64,000 nucleotides of DNA from HGM11368 sp051883455. GTDB lineage: Bacteria > Bacillota > Clostridia > Christensenellales > UBA3700. The position numbers were made by a program, and so were the translations under genes. The stretch is taken from the NCBI GenBank assembly GCA_051883455.1, contig JBJETT010000012.1, positions 1 to 64,000 on the forward strand, in the 5' to 3' direction. A model generated the notes under the pieces. That model had not been told where the DNA came from, searched no databases, and worked only from the letters and a program-made list of their open reading frames with translations. Below, piece by piece: positions 27,664 to 37,198 of the stretch (the first letter of the stretch is position 1; each line of letters begins with the position of its first letter).

Positions 27664-29166
27664 TCAGTCGTTAGCCCCTTGCGCAGCTTCGTTGTCGGCG
27701 CAGTCTTCTTCCACGCACTCTTGCTCTAAGCTAGTTGCAGTGACTTCTTCAAGAGCTTGGACGGATTGCAAGGCGTTTTCTTTGGCAAGAGGCAAGACGT
27801 CTTTGCCCGTAGCACACTCTTTGACGGTTTTGGAGAGTGCAATCAAGGCTATTGCGTTAGGCAACACCATTAGGTAGTTGAACATGTCCGTCAATTCCCA
27901 CACGAGGTCGTTGGAGAGTATCGAGCCAAGGAAGATAAAGCCTATTGCAAGTATCGTATACACCACGGTAGCCTTTTTGCCAAAGAGATAGTCTACGTTG
28001 AGTTTGCCAAAGAGATTCCAACTCAATATGGTCGAGAAGGCAAAGAAGAACAAGCATATCGCAACGAAGATTGCACCCGCTTTGTCGCCCACCAGTCCGC
28101 CGAAAGCCAGTTGCGCCATATTGGTTTTGTCCACGCCGCCCGCGCTGCCCGAAGCGAGAATACCGTCGCCCGCGTATAGAGAAGTGATTACGACGAGTGC
28201 CGTCAAAGTAATCACGACGAAGGTATCAATGAACATGCCCGCCATAGCCACCACGCCCTGGTCGTGAGGCTTTTTGACTTGCGCTAGAGCGTGTGCGTGA
28301 GGGGTAGAGCCCATACCCGCTTCGTTGGAGAACAAGCCTCTCTTGGCGCCTTGACTGAGAGCCGTCTTGATGGCTGCGCCCACGCTTCCGCCGATGATGG
28401 CTTGCGGAGCAAAGGCGTATTTGAAAATCATACCTATGCTTTGAGGCAAGACCTTGACGTTGGCGAAGATGACCACCAACGAACCGACGATATATAGAAT
28501 TGCCATAATAGGCACTATTTTTTCCGTAACTTGAGCAATTCGTTTGACTCCGCCGAAGAAGACAGCACCACATAGAATTGCAATCACCAAGCCCACCGCC
28601 CAAGAAGGTATGCCGAGCGCATTGTTGAAGGTCGATGCGATAGAGTTGGACTGTACCATACAACCCATAAAGCCTAGCGCAAGCACGATTGCCACGGCAA
28701 AGAAACCCGCAAGGAACTTGCCGAAGCGACCCTTAAAGGCTTGCCTTATGTAGTATACCGGACCACCTTTGACTGAGCCGTCTTGTTCGACGACGCGTGT
28801 CTTTTGGGCAAGTACTGCCTCTGCGTATATCGTTGCCATACCGAAGAATGCAATGACCCACATCCAAAATATCGCCCCCGGACCGCCGAGGAGAATAGCA
28901 CCGCACGCACCGATGATATTGCCCGTACCCACTTGCGAAGCGACCGCGGTAGTCAAAGCTTGGAAGGAGCTCAGACCGCCCCCGTTTGCCTTGCCTTTGA
29001 GAGACAGCTCGCCAAACATTTTTTTCATACCTTCGCCGAAACAACGCACTTGGACGAAGCGCGTTTTGATAGTAAAAAAGATACCCGTACCGAGAAGCAG
29101 GATAATGAGAAGATAGTCGGATAGGTAAGAATTGATAGTCTGTACGACCTTGAGCAAAGCGTCCAT
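27664..29166 (-). CDS. Sodium:alanine/glycine symporter (AGCS family)
   Basis: The protein of about 500 residues has about 11 membrane helices and the AGCS signature: a GTGNIIGACGAILLGGPGA segment near residue 85 and FSNEAGMGSTPHAHA near 275. It imports alanine or glycine with Na+. The start is the second of two adjacent ATGs because GGAGAT lies 5 bases upstream of it. The C-terminus after about 465 is an acidic hydrophilic tail (EEVTATSLEQE...). No glycine riboswitch is seen upstream. Confidence 0.9.
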   Translation of the reverse strand: MDALLKVVQTINSYLSDYLLIILLLGTGIFFTIKTRFVQVRCFGEGMKKMFGELSLKGKANGGGLSSFQALTTAVASQVGTGNIIGACGAILLGGPGAIFWMWVIAFFGMATIYAEAVLAQKTRVVEQDGSVKGGPVYYIRQAFKGRFGKFLAGFFAVAIVLALGFMGCMVQSNSIASTFNNALGIPSWAVGLVIAILCGAVFFGGVKRIAQVTEKIVPIMAILYIVGSLVVIFANVKVLPQSIGMIFKYAFAPQAIIGGSVGAAIKTALSQGAKRGLFSNEAGMGSTPHAHALAQVKKPHDQGVVAMAGMFIDTFVVITLTALVVITSLYAGDGILASGSAGGVDKTNMAQLAFGGLVGDKAGAIFVAICLFFFAFSTILSWNLFGKLNVDYLFGKKATVVYTILAIGFIFLGSILSNDLVWELTDMFNYLMVLPNAIALIALSKTVKECATGKDVLPLAKENALQSVQALEEVTATSLEQECVEEDCADNEAAQGAND

Positions 29167-29363
29167 CATATCTCCGTAGCCCACGATTTGTGGAAAATTA
29201 GGCAAGTGCCAACGGGGATATTGTATTATATAATAGGGGTGTTTGGCAACCAAAATTTAGACAAAAAGCTTGCCAAGACTCCAAAAAGTCGATACGTGTC
29301 GCTAAAATCGGTAAAATTTTTTTGATTAAGCACTTCTTATGCCCACAAAAATGCTTGTTTTTA

Positions 29364-29392
29364 TTGAAATCTTTGTAAATATATGGTAAAAT
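29364..29392 (+). promoter_or_regulatory. Promoter of the putP-like gene
   Basis: TTGAAA (29364-29369) and TAAAAT (29387-29392) are exactly 17 bases apart, 28 bases before the ATG. Confidence 0.65.
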
Positions 29393-29420
29393 AAAGCGTA
29401 TATTTTTGCGGAGGAAAGCT

Positions 29421-31046
29421 ATGAACAGCCAATCCATTCAGATTATGATAGCCATGGTGATTTATATGGTCGCCGTTATAGTTATCGGTATCGTGTTTGC
29501 ACGTCGTGCCAACAACAGCACCGACAACTATCTTTTGGGAGGCAGAAGTCTCGGTCCGTGGGTGACCGCAATGAGTGCCGAAGCCTCGGATATGAGCGGT
29601 TGGTTGCTTATGGGACTGCCGGGCGTTGCCTATTGGTGCGGACTTGCCGACGCGATATGGACGGCGATAGGTCTTGCTATAGGCACCTACGTCAACTGGC
29701 TTTTGGTGTCCAAGAGATTGCGCAGATACAGTATCAGAGTCAACAACGCAATCACCTTGCCTGAGTTTTTCTCCAATCGTTTTAGAGAGAATAAAAAGAT
29801 AATCATGACGGTATCGGCGCTGTTTATATTGATATTCTTTACGGTATATGCGGCAAGCTGTTTCGTTACGTGTGGCAAGCTTTTCTCTGCGCTCTTTGGT
29901 CTTGACTACAAAATAATGATGATAATAGGCGCGGTATTCGTTTTGGCATACACCATTCTCGGCGGATTTTTGGCTGAGAGCGCGTCGGACTTTATGCAAG
30001 CGATAGTTATGATAGTTGCGCTCGCAAGTATGATAATCTTGTGCACAATCAAGGCGGGCGGTATCGGACAAGTCATTGAAAACGCAAGACAAATCCCAGG
30101 CTTTTTGGAGTTTTTCCACATAGCCAGCCCTGTCGTTGGGGACAACGGAGAACAACTTGTCGAGGCAGGCAAGCCCGTCTTTGGCGAGGCAGGTGCTTAC
30201 GGTTTCCTTACCGTAATTTCTACGCTTGCTTGGGGCTTGGGATATTTTGGAATGCCACAAGTTTTGCTTAGATTTATGGCAATCAGATCGGAGAAGGAGC
30301 TCAAGCCATCGAGAAGAATAGCAATGGTATGGGTAGTAATATCCTTGCTTGTTGCGGTATTTATCGGTATCGTAGGTAGACAGCTTTTCCCTACCTCGCA
30401 CCTTACGGGCTCGAGTGCGGAGAATATATTCATCACCTTGTCCACTTCCTTCTTGCCACCGCTCGTTGCGGGCGTGGTTATGGCGGGCATATTGGCGGCA
30501 ACGATATCCTCGTCCGACTCCTATTTGCTCATCGCGGCTTCGGCTTTCGGCAAAAATATCTTCCAAGGCGTGGCAAAAAAGAACGCTACGGACAAGCAAG
30601 TTATGTGGGCAACTCGTATCACCTTGCTTGCAATCGTACTCATCGCCATACTCATTGCGCTTGACGAAGACAGCGTAATATTTACTATCGTATCCTTTGC
30701 TTGGGCGGGCTTTGGCGCCACCTTCGGACCACTCGTGCTCTTCTCGCTTTTCTGGAAGCGTGTCAACAGACCGGGAGCAATCGCAGGTATGGTTGGCGGA
30801 GCGGGCATGGTATTTTTGTGGAAGCTCGTCATCAAGCCACTAGGCGGGGTTTGGGGAATATACGAACTTTTGCCTGCGTTTATTTTCTCTAGCATATGCA
30901 TCGTAGTAGTATCTTTGCTCACTGCCAAACCTTCGCAAGAGATAGTAGACGACTTTGAGGCGGTTGCCAAAGGAGAGACGGTGCCTTACGTGGACGGCAA
31001 AGCCGTAGAGCAAGAAAGTAAAGAAAAAGAAGTAGCACAAGCCTAA
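29421..31046 (+). CDS. putP: Sodium/proline symporter (SSS family, PutP-like)
   Basis: The protein of about 541 residues has about 13 membrane helices and the PutP pattern: NYLLGGRSLGPWVTAMSAEASDMSGWLLMGLPG near the start, and ISSSDSYLLIAASAFGKN near residue 355 with the conserved SS. It imports proline with Na+. The start is the ATG after a strong GGAGG; a TTG five codons earlier is unlikely. A hydrophilic acidic tail ends the protein. It diverges from the AGCS symporter gene. Confidence 0.9.
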   Translation: MNSQSIQIMIAMVIYMVAVIVIGIVFARRANNSTDNYLLGGRSLGPWVTAMSAEASDMSGWLLMGLPGVAYWCGLADAIWTAIGLAIGTYVNWLLVSKRLRRYSIRVNNAITLPEFFSNRFRENKKIIMTVSALFILIFFTVYAASCFVTCGKLFSALFGLDYKIMMIIGAVFVLAYTILGGFLAESASDFMQAIVMIVALASMIILCTIKAGGIGQVIENARQIPGFLEFFHIASPVVGDNGEQLVEAGKPVFGEAGAYGFLTVISTLAWGLGYFGMPQVLLRFMAIRSEKELKPSRRIAMVWVVISLLVAVFIGIVGRQLFPTSHLTGSSAENIFITLSTSFLPPLVAGVVMAGILAATISSSDSYLLIAASAFGKNIFQGVAKKNATDKQVMWATRITLLAIVLIAILIALDEDSVIFTIVSFAWAGFGATFGPLVLFSLFWKRVNRPGAIAGMVGGAGMVFLWKLVIKPLGGVWGIYELLPAFIFSSICIVVVSLLTAKPSQEIVDDFEAVAKGETVPYVDGKAVEQESKEKEVAQA

Positions 31047-31111
31047 TTTGCTGTTGACAAATATTTTAGAAATTTATAAAATATTGGTGGAGTGTAACAA
31101 GGGGTGAATTT

Positions 31112-32038
31112 GTGAAAAAAGTTGAAGTTGACAACAAAGAAAAAGAAAATCAACCATACCAACTTAAGAAAAAGACCTTTTCCTACAAGTTTTGGTACAA
31201 GGTAGTCAAGTCGTTGTATGCCAAGAGAGAGTTTGAGGGTATGGAGAACGTGCCTGAAGAAGCCTCTATTTATGTGGGCAACCACGCTCAAATGAACGGA
31301 CCTTTGGTGGCTGAACTGTATTTTCCTCTCAAACACTTGACGTGGATGGTGGGCGAGGTTGCCAATCGCAAAGAATTCCCGGCTTATGCAATGAAGGACT
31401 TTTGGCCGTACAAACCCAAGAGCGTAAGGTGGTTTTACAATATGGCGGCTCACATGCTCGCACCGCTTGCAGAGTGGCTATTTTCTTGTGCCGACGTAAT
31501 ACATCTATATAGAGATCACCGTATCTTTACCACTTGCAAGACGACGATTAAGTGCCTCAACGAAGGTTACAATATCATCATCTTTCCCGAGTGTAACGAC
31601 GAGTACAATCATATAGTCAACGACTTTGAGAGCAACTATATCGACCTTGCCAAGATGTACTATAGCAGATATAAGAAGATACTCAAGTTCGTGCCTATGT
31701 ACAACGCCGCCAAACTTCAAAAGGTGGTATTCGGCAAGCCGATAGCCTACGACCCTAACGTTCCGATAGAGGAGCAACGCACCACAATCAATACCTATCT
31801 AAAGGAAGAAATTACCCGCATTGCTCAGGAACTTCCGGTGCACGACGTCATCACCTACAACAACTTTGGTAAGTCGCACTATCCTAAGAATAAGCCGGAA
31901 CTCAATACATATGAGCAAAATCACCCGGGACAAGTCGCTCCAAAGGACGCGACGGCAAGCGAACAAGCCAATGAAGCCGAGCGGGCCGGCGAAAGTCAAG
32001 AGAGCAACGCTCCAACCACTCAAGCAAAAGACGAATAA
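31112..32038 (+). CDS. PlsC-like lysophospholipid acyltransferase
   Basis: The 308-residue protein has a PlsC-type domain: GNHAQMNGPLV near residue 57 corresponds to the catalytic HX4D box but with Asn in place of Asp, and IIIFPECNDEYN near 148 corresponds to the FPEGTR box. These changes are seen in a divergent subgroup, so activity is uncertain. It would acylate lysophosphatidate or a related lipid at the membrane. Start is GTG after AAGGGGTG. The C-terminus after about 270 is an acidic low-complexity tail. It lies 65 bases after the symporter. Confidence 0.75.
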   Translation: MKKVEVDNKEKENQPYQLKKKTFSYKFWYKVVKSLYAKREFEGMENVPEEASIYVGNHAQMNGPLVAELYFPLKHLTWMVGEVANRKEFPAYAMKDFWPYKPKSVRWFYNMAAHMLAPLAEWLFSCADVIHLYRDHRIFTTCKTTIKCLNEGYNIIIFPECNDEYNHIVNDFESNYIDLAKMYYSRYKKILKFVPMYNAAKLQKVVFGKPIAYDPNVPIEEQRTTINTYLKEEITRIAQELPVHDVITYNNFGKSHYPKNKPELNTYEQNHPGQVAPKDATASEQANEAERAGESQESNAPTTQAKDE

Positions 32039-32050
32039 AACACAAAATTA

Positions 32051-32072
32051 CAGCCCCGATTATTCGGGGCTG
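32051..32072 (+). terminator. Hairpin between convergent genes
   Basis: CAGCCCCGA and TCGGGGCTG pair around a 4-base loop. It lies between the stops of the acyltransferase gene (plus) and the double-HTH gene (minus), and could serve both, although T runs are short. Confidence 0.6.
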
Positions 32073-32074
32073 AT

Positions 32075-32518
32075 TTATCGTTCGTTAGACCTACCTAGGA
32101 AGAAGTCCAATCGACAACCGAGTTGTTCGCATACAGTTACGAGGCTCTCGACGGTAGGCGTCTTTTGTCCTTTTGCCCAATAGTAGAGCACCGATTCGGC
32201 TATACCCGTCATCTTTTCTAGCCTATAGCGAGATATGTCAAAATAATCGAGCATTGCTCTAAAACGCTCGGGGAATGGTTTGCATTTATAGAAAGTCGTT
32301 TCAATAGCCTCTTCTTCCAAGCCCAAGAGGTAGTCGGTGGAGCAGTTGAAATAATCGGCAAGCTTAATCAAATTGCCAAGAGTCGGCATCTTATTGCCCG
32401 AGAGATATTCGTAAATCGTCGTTTTTCCAATGCCAACCTCTTTGGCAACGTCGCGAGCAGTCATCTTGCTATCAAATATCAATTCCGTTAGCCTTTCAGC
32501 AAAAATCTTCCAATCCAT
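32075..32518 (-). CDS. XRE-family regulator with two HTH domains
   Basis: The protein of about 147 residues contains two helix-turn-helix units of the Cro/CI type. The first is near residues 18-60 (MTARDVAKEVGIGKTTIYEYLSG) and the second near 90-135 (ISRYRLEKMTGIAESVLYYWAKG). Each is followed by a similar STDYLLGL/RLDFFLGR ending, suggesting an old duplication. The start is the ATG after GGAGAAAAGC rather than an upstream TTG. Its target is unknown; the small gene at 32677 lies divergently next to it. Confidence 0.85.
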   Translation of the reverse strand: MDWKIFAERLTELIFDSKMTARDVAKEVGIGKTTIYEYLSGNKMPTLGNLIKLADYFNCSTDYLLGLEEEAIETTFYKCKPFPERFRAMLDYFDISRYRLEKMTGIAESVLYYWAKGQKTPTVESLVTVCEQLGCRLDFFLGRSNER

Positions 32519-32600
32519 GCTTTTCTCCAAAATTCGACAAAATTTGCTAAAAATAGCACTGTTTTCGCTTTAATTATCTTCTATACGGCGGACAAAAATC

Positions 32601-32629
32601 TTGCCATTCCGCAGCGTAGAAGGTATAAT
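32601..32629 (+). promoter_or_regulatory. Promoter of the 67-residue protein gene
   Basis: TTGCCA (32601-32606) and a perfect TATAAT (32624-32629) are 17 bases apart, 47 bases before the start codon. It faces away from the double-HTH gene. Confidence 0.7.
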
Positions 32630-32676
32630 AGTGCCAAAGTGTTTGGAATACAAAAAAATATGGAGGAAAACAAAAT

Positions 32677-32880
32677 ATGAAAACAAAACAATATACAAGT
32701 GTTTTAGATACTGATTTGGACAAGCCTAATTGGACTTGTGACGAAAACGACTTGCTTTGTGATATAAAACGTTTTATGCAAGAGTATTACGTTGGATTCT
32801 TCACCGCAGACGGAAAAGGTTTAGTTGTCAAATTTAACAATGGACAAAGTTTTCACGTGTTGGTAAAAGAAATAAAATAG
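32677..32880 (+). CDS. Small protein of unknown function
   Basis: The 67-residue protein has a strong GGAGGAAAA site and a good promoter, which supports it as a real gene. It has no signal peptide, no membrane segment and two cysteines near residues 20 and 28. The C-terminal half looks like a short beta hairpin (GLVVKFNNGQSFHVLVKEI). I do not recognise it. Its divergent neighbour is a double-HTH regulator that could control it. Confidence 0.65.
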   Translation: MKTKQYTSVLDTDLDKPNWTCDENDLLCDIKRFMQEYYVGFFTADGKGLVVKFNNGQSFHVLVKEIK

Positions 32881-32910
32881 TTGTAACAAAATCACTTTTT
32901 TTATTACCTA

Positions 32911-32938
32911 TATAATAGAGAGCTTGCTATCTATTATA
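32911..32938. promoter_or_regulatory. Inverted repeat upstream of the lipoprotein gene
   Basis: TATAATAGA (32911-32919) and TCTATTATA (32930-32938) form 9-base arms about 11 bases apart. The first arm contains a TATAAT that could be the -10 box for the downstream lipoprotein operon, so a regulator binding here would block transcription. No T run follows, so it is less likely to be a terminator. Confidence 0.4.
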
Positions 32939-33005
32939 CTCGCAACGGAGCAAATATTACCTTATCGAGCAAATATAGATAAGAGATATGTAGGGAGGGG
33001 AGAAC

Positions 33006-34004
33006 ATGTTGAAAGCCAAAACTAATTTTTTACTAATATTTTTGATGGTTATTATTCTAATAGCGGTGATATGTCTTGCGGCAGCTTGTTCGCCCAAATT
33101 GGTTGATATTGACAACGATATCGAGATGAGAGGCGACCAAGCCTTGAAAGACAATGCCACTCTATATGACGACGCCGCCCAATGGATGACGGAAGAATAC
33201 GCGTATAGCAATAGGACGATAACGGAACACCTCAAGTTTTTACCCGAGAAGGTCAACGTTATCGCAAGTCAAGAAGACTTTGACAATGCTTTTGAAGAGT
33301 TTCCGACGGAGATTGATTTTGACGAGCAAATGCTTGTACTTTACTTTTTTACCTATGACAATATTTTTGCCGAAGGCGGCAAGAGATGGAGATATTACGA
33401 GTTGGATAATATTATCAACGAAGACGGCGTGATTACCTTTGAATGTATCTACAAAAAGACGTATTTGTATGATCCGCACAAAAACGACCTTGTTGCGGAT
33501 TCATCAATCCCAACTCAAAATTGTCTGACTATCTTGATGCCAAAGGTAGCGTATACACAGTTAGAATTTAAGATAGATATTAAGGTGTATTACCAAACTT
33601 GGAAAAAAGATTTGTTATCCAACGCCACGCTTTACGATGCAGACTTGGATTGGCTTAGAGAAGAGTATAAGGAGAAGAATATATCAAAGCTTGAACATCC
33701 TAATACGCTTACTGCTACAATTCAAACAAAAGAGCAATATGTATCGACTTTTTGCAAGTTTTATAACGATTACGATATCGAAAAAGATATGTTGATTGTC
33801 TATTGCTTGACGGAAGATATTACGGATACCAACGTATACGATTATACGATAACGGACATTCGATATGACCGAGGCTTTTTGGAAATCGAGATAGACAAGA
33901 GGGTTGCAAGCACGCAGAGCGGGGCAACCTCGAGCAACACCAAGATTTTGATAATAAAATTGCCACAGTTGCCGGCATACAACATAAATATTACGATAAA
34001 TTGA
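33006..34004 (+). CDS. Lipoprotein with two tandem homologous domains
   Basis: The 332-residue protein has a lipoprotein signal with an LAAAC lipobox (Cys28). The mature part contains two similar domains: about 45-190 and 200-330. Each begins with NATLYD(D/A) followed by a W-x-(T/R)EEY segment, an internal DFDEQMLVLYF / DIEKDMLIVYC strand, and ends with a (I/L)(L)I-x-(M/L)P strand. This points to internal duplication. Family unknown. It has a GGAGGGGAG site and starts a run of four same-strand genes ending in two ABC exporters, so it is likely a surface component or substrate-related protein of that group. Confidence 0.75.
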   Translation: MLKAKTNFLLIFLMVIILIAVICLAAACSPKLVDIDNDIEMRGDQALKDNATLYDDAAQWMTEEYAYSNRTITEHLKFLPEKVNVIASQEDFDNAFEEFPTEIDFDEQMLVLYFFTYDNIFAEGGKRWRYYELDNIINEDGVITFECIYKKTYLYDPHKNDLVADSSIPTQNCLTILMPKVAYTQLEFKIDIKVYYQTWKKDLLSNATLYDADLDWLREEYKEKNISKLEHPNTLTATIQTKEQYVSTFCKFYNDYDIEKDMLIVYCLTEDITDTNVYDYTITDIRYDRGFLEIEIDKRVASTQSGATSSNTKILIIKLPQLPAYNINITIN

Positions 34005-34018
34005 TTTAGGAGGGATTT

Positions 34019-34453
34019 ATGAGAAGAATATTTATTATAGCAATTATTATTATATTTTGCGCCTGTTGTTTCGTTGGATGTAGAGACTATGTGTCGAAGC
34101 AGTTCGATTTGTCGGAAGAAAAAATATATTGGAAAGGAAGTATTGACGACAACTTCAAAGATGATAGAGTTTGCATAATTTTCAAAAGAACCGATACCTA
34201 TCCCCAATTAAAAATCAGCGACTTCAAGTTTTCCAACGGAGCAAGAATAGAATACGATGATTTGCGACCACACAATATGACAGATGCCAATTATTTAGCT
34301 CGTTATAGACAAATGGCTACGATATACCTAAAAGATACGGGCAAAGATAAGGTGGTTGAAGCAGTAGAATATCTGCAAACTTTAGACTTTATCAAATGCG
34401 TCGAGCCTGACATGATTTTTGAGCCGATGGACGACGTTGCCGTATCAGGGTGA
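34019..34453 (+). CDS. Small lipoprotein
   Basis: The 144-residue protein has a hydrophobic leader and an FVGC lipobox (Cys21). The mature part (VCIIFKRTDTYPQLKISDF..., then KDKVVEAVEYLQTLDFIKCVEPDMI) has the beta-alpha-beta rhythm of subtilisin-propeptide or inhibitor-I9-like folds; this likeness is weak. It begins 14 bases after the larger lipoprotein with a GGAGGG site, so the two are co-transcribed, and it is followed 93 bases later by the ABC exporter genes. Confidence 0.7.
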   Translation: MRRIFIIAIIIIFCACCFVGCRDYVSKQFDLSEEKIYWKGSIDDNFKDDRVCIIFKRTDTYPQLKISDFKFSNGARIEYDDLRPHNMTDANYLARYRQMATIYLKDTGKDKVVEAVEYLQTLDFIKCVEPDMIFEPMDDVAVSG

Positions 34454-34546
34454 TTGATAAAAATAAAGACAATAAATCATTTAGATTAAAAATATTATAG
34501 ATTTTTAATGGACAAAAAACAAATATTGAATGAGAAATTATAGATA

Positions 34547-37198
34547 ATGATAGAACTAAAAAATATTTCCAAGACGTACAATCCCAATAGAGAGAACAAG
34601 GTTGAGGCGCTTAAGAGCCTGAACCTTGTTTTGCCTGATACGGGCATGATGTTTTTGGTGGGCGAGAGCGGCAGCGGAAAGACGACGTTGCTCAATATTA
34701 TGTCGAGTATAGAACGACCAAGTAGCGGAGAGATAATTATTGACAACAAAAATTTGAGCAAAGCAAGAGAAAGTACGATATACAAATATCGAAACAAAGA
34801 TATAGGAATAATATTCCAAAATTACAACTTGCTTCAAGACGAAACGGTGTCATCGAACATACTGCTTGCATTGGAACTGCAAGGTAGAAAGAAATTGTTG
34901 AAGTCAAAGGCAAATGTGGAAGAAGTATTGGACAAGGTAGGCTTGTCGGGATACGGTAATCGAAAAATCACTCAACTGAGTGGAGGACAACAACAAAGAG
35001 TTGCGATAGCAAGGGCTTTGGTCAAGTCGCCGAAGATAATATTTGCCGATGAGCCGACGGGCAACTTGGATAGCGAGACGAGCGAAAGCATAATGGAAAT
35101 TTTCAAAGGCTTGTCAAGCACAAGATTGGTCGTAATAGTTTGCCACGACTTGGATTTGGCAAACAAGTATGCCGATAGAATTATCACTCTCAAAGACGGA
35201 AGTATAGAAAAAGACGAGGTTTTTAACGTAAGGCATTTGCTCAACACGTATGACAAGAAGCAAGAGCGCAAAAAAAGAGCGAAAAAATTGCCTTTTGCAA
35301 GGCGATTGAAGTTTGCATTTAAAAATCTATGGGCAATCAAATTTAGATTGATGGTCGTGATACTGTTGTTGGGCTTTTCGATAGCAACGGCAGGCGTTGG
35401 AATGATTGCAAAGCGCTATGATAGAGAGGTAACTAGAGCCAACGCTTACGGCAAGTCGGGGGTTGGCACTTTGATTATAAGAGAAAAAGATTTATACGAA
35501 AAGGATTCTCTCAACAATCCTATAGATTTGGGGCTAGGGTATTTGAAACAAAAGTTGATGAGCGAAGACAAGATAGACGGCTTGGAGAAGATATCAAACA
35601 ATGAATACTATAAAATTTATGGATTGAAATCCTATCCGGAGCAGTTGCTGATTACGGGAGATTTTTCCAAACTGCCAAGATTTGGATTCAATGTTGTTGC
35701 AGGCAGATATCCGTATTATTCGGGAGAAAGTGCCGTATCTTTGAGTTGGGCGGAAGATTGTATGCGTAGAAACCCAAAACAATATGGCACTACTCTCGAA
35801 GAATATCTCGCGGAAGTAAGTACGTGGGGAATAGTCGGAGTTATTGATTGCAACGTAGAAAAGTTGGAGCAATTTGCCGGCAAGGTTTATTCTAATACTG
35901 CCCAAAAAGATATGCTTACGCATATATATTTGGAAAAAGAGCGTGAGCGAGGTAGAACAAAATTCATATTTGTTCCGCAATGCGATATGGATAAATATGC
36001 TAACAACTTTTCCGTATATACTAGATTTAATCTAGTCTATAAAATAAGTGAAAGCTTAATAATTCCTTTAAAGCCTGACCTCCACAATGATTTATTGGAA
36101 TGGCAAACGGCGTATAATTGGGAAGAAAAAAACTATAAAACAATGGAATATATCGATTATTTGCTTAGCGAAAATCAATTGCGTAATTATCGATATATCG
36201 GCAAAAATCCCGAAGAGTTGGAAGAAGACGAAATAGTCTTTACTATGTTCGATGAGTATTCTTCTAACGGAATACATAGTAATGCTTTTAACGATATCGA
36301 GTCGATTATAGTAGACGTTATCCAAAAAGAAAAAGGAGATAGTAGATATAATGTATCTAAGCAGGAGATGCTTGATTATCTTCAAAACAATCAAGTAGAA
36401 TGCGAGATGCAACTAGATTCTTTTTGGAAAAACCATACGGAAGCGTCGATAACGACAAAAAAGATGAAGATTGTCGGAGTCTTGTTGGGCGATTGGTATT
36501 TTAAGGATGATCGTAAAGACGAGGACATAGTAGACTTTGTTTATTCTCAAAAGTTAGATTTGACAAAAGAAACCTACAACAATTACGGTTTGATAGGGTA
36601 CTTAGCCAACGTGGGCAAAGATTTAGAAAAAGATAAGCAACTGCTCAATTATTGCGAAGCCAACGATTTGGATTACAACGGCATAATAGACCCGTACCTA
36701 AAAGACGCAGACGATAGAGCCAACTTTTTGCTAAAAATCAGCAAGGCTTTGACGGCAATATTTGCGGCGATATCGATAATTATTTTGATGAACCTGACGC
36801 TCACTTGCGTACAAAAGACCTATAAACAAGTAGGCTTGTTGCGAGCGTTGGGAAGTGGCGTTGCCGACAATATAGGCATATATATTTTGCAAGGCATAAT
36901 ATGTGGAATATTGGTTGCTCTGGTAGCGACTTTGCTCTTCCCGATAATGGTCAATTTGTGCGCGAGCGGCGCGGGACTGAGTTTTTTGGAGCCTATTTTC
37001 AAGGGCGTGAGCGATTTGATAGGCGACTATTCTACCTACTTGGACAAAATAATAAATATTTTGCCTATGTATTCAAGCGACTATATATGGATATCGGTTG
37101 TTGGTATATTATCGACCACGATATTTACCGTATTGCCATTGATTTTTAGGCTCAACAAAAAGCCGATAGAGTTTTTGAGGGAGGAAGGCGATTTATGA
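34547..37198 (+). CDS. ABC exporter: ATPase fused to FtsX/MacB-type permease (first of pair)
   Basis: The 883-residue protein joins an ABC ATPase (residues 1-225) to a permease. Motifs are Walker A GESGSGKTT near 38, the signature LSGGQQQRVAIARAL near 143, Walker B IIFADEPTGNLD near 163, and the His of VIVCHD near 197. A membrane helix near 265-290 is followed by a large extracytoplasmic domain (about 300-720) and three C-terminal helices of the FtsX fold. This is MacB-like order. MacB-type exporters act on the cell surface, moving peptides or lipoproteins or transmitting signals. Its stop overlaps the next start by 4 bases (ATGA). Confidence 0.9.
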   Translation: MIELKNISKTYNPNRENKVEALKSLNLVLPDTGMMFLVGESGSGKTTLLNIMSSIERPSSGEIIIDNKNLSKARESTIYKYRNKDIGIIFQNYNLLQDETVSSNILLALELQGRKKLLKSKANVEEVLDKVGLSGYGNRKITQLSGGQQQRVAIARALVKSPKIIFADEPTGNLDSETSESIMEIFKGLSSTRLVVIVCHDLDLANKYADRIITLKDGSIEKDEVFNVRHLLNTYDKKQERKKRAKKLPFARRLKFAFKNLWAIKFRLMVVILLLGFSIATAGVGMIAKRYDREVTRANAYGKSGVGTLIIREKDLYEKDSLNNPIDLGLGYLKQKLMSEDKIDGLEKISNNEYYKIYGLKSYPEQLLITGDFSKLPRFGFNVVAGRYPYYSGESAVSLSWAEDCMRRNPKQYGTTLEEYLAEVSTWGIVGVIDCNVEKLEQFAGKVYSNTAQKDMLTHIYLEKERERGRTKFIFVPQCDMDKYANNFSVYTRFNLVYKISESLIIPLKPDLHNDLLEWQTAYNWEEKNYKTMEYIDYLLSENQLRNYRYIGKNPEELEEDEIVFTMFDEYSSNGIHSNAFNDIESIIVDVIQKEKGDSRYNVSKQEMLDYLQNNQVECEMQLDSFWKNHTEASITTKKMKIVGVLLGDWYFKDDRKDEDIVDFVYSQKLDLTKETYNNYGLIGYLANVGKDLEKDKQLLNYCEANDLDYNGIIDPYLKDADDRANFLLKISKALTAIFAAISIIILMNLTLTCVQKTYKQVGLLRALGSGVADNIGIYILQGIICGILVALVATLLFPIMVNLCASGAGLSFLEPIFKGVSDLIGDYSTYLDKIINILPMYSSDYIWISVVGILSTTIFTVLPLIFRLNKKPIEFLREEGDL

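Noticed and set aside
29167..29420. Possible glycine riboswitch upstream of the AGCS symporter
   Set aside because: No tandem aptamer pattern was visible in the leader.
32533..32541. TTCGACAAA, an exact Spo0A box, upstream of the double-HTH regulator gene
   Set aside because: A 9-base match is expected by chance roughly once in 64 kb on two strands, and another exact match (about 51672-51680) lies inside an intergenic repeat. Not listed as a feature.
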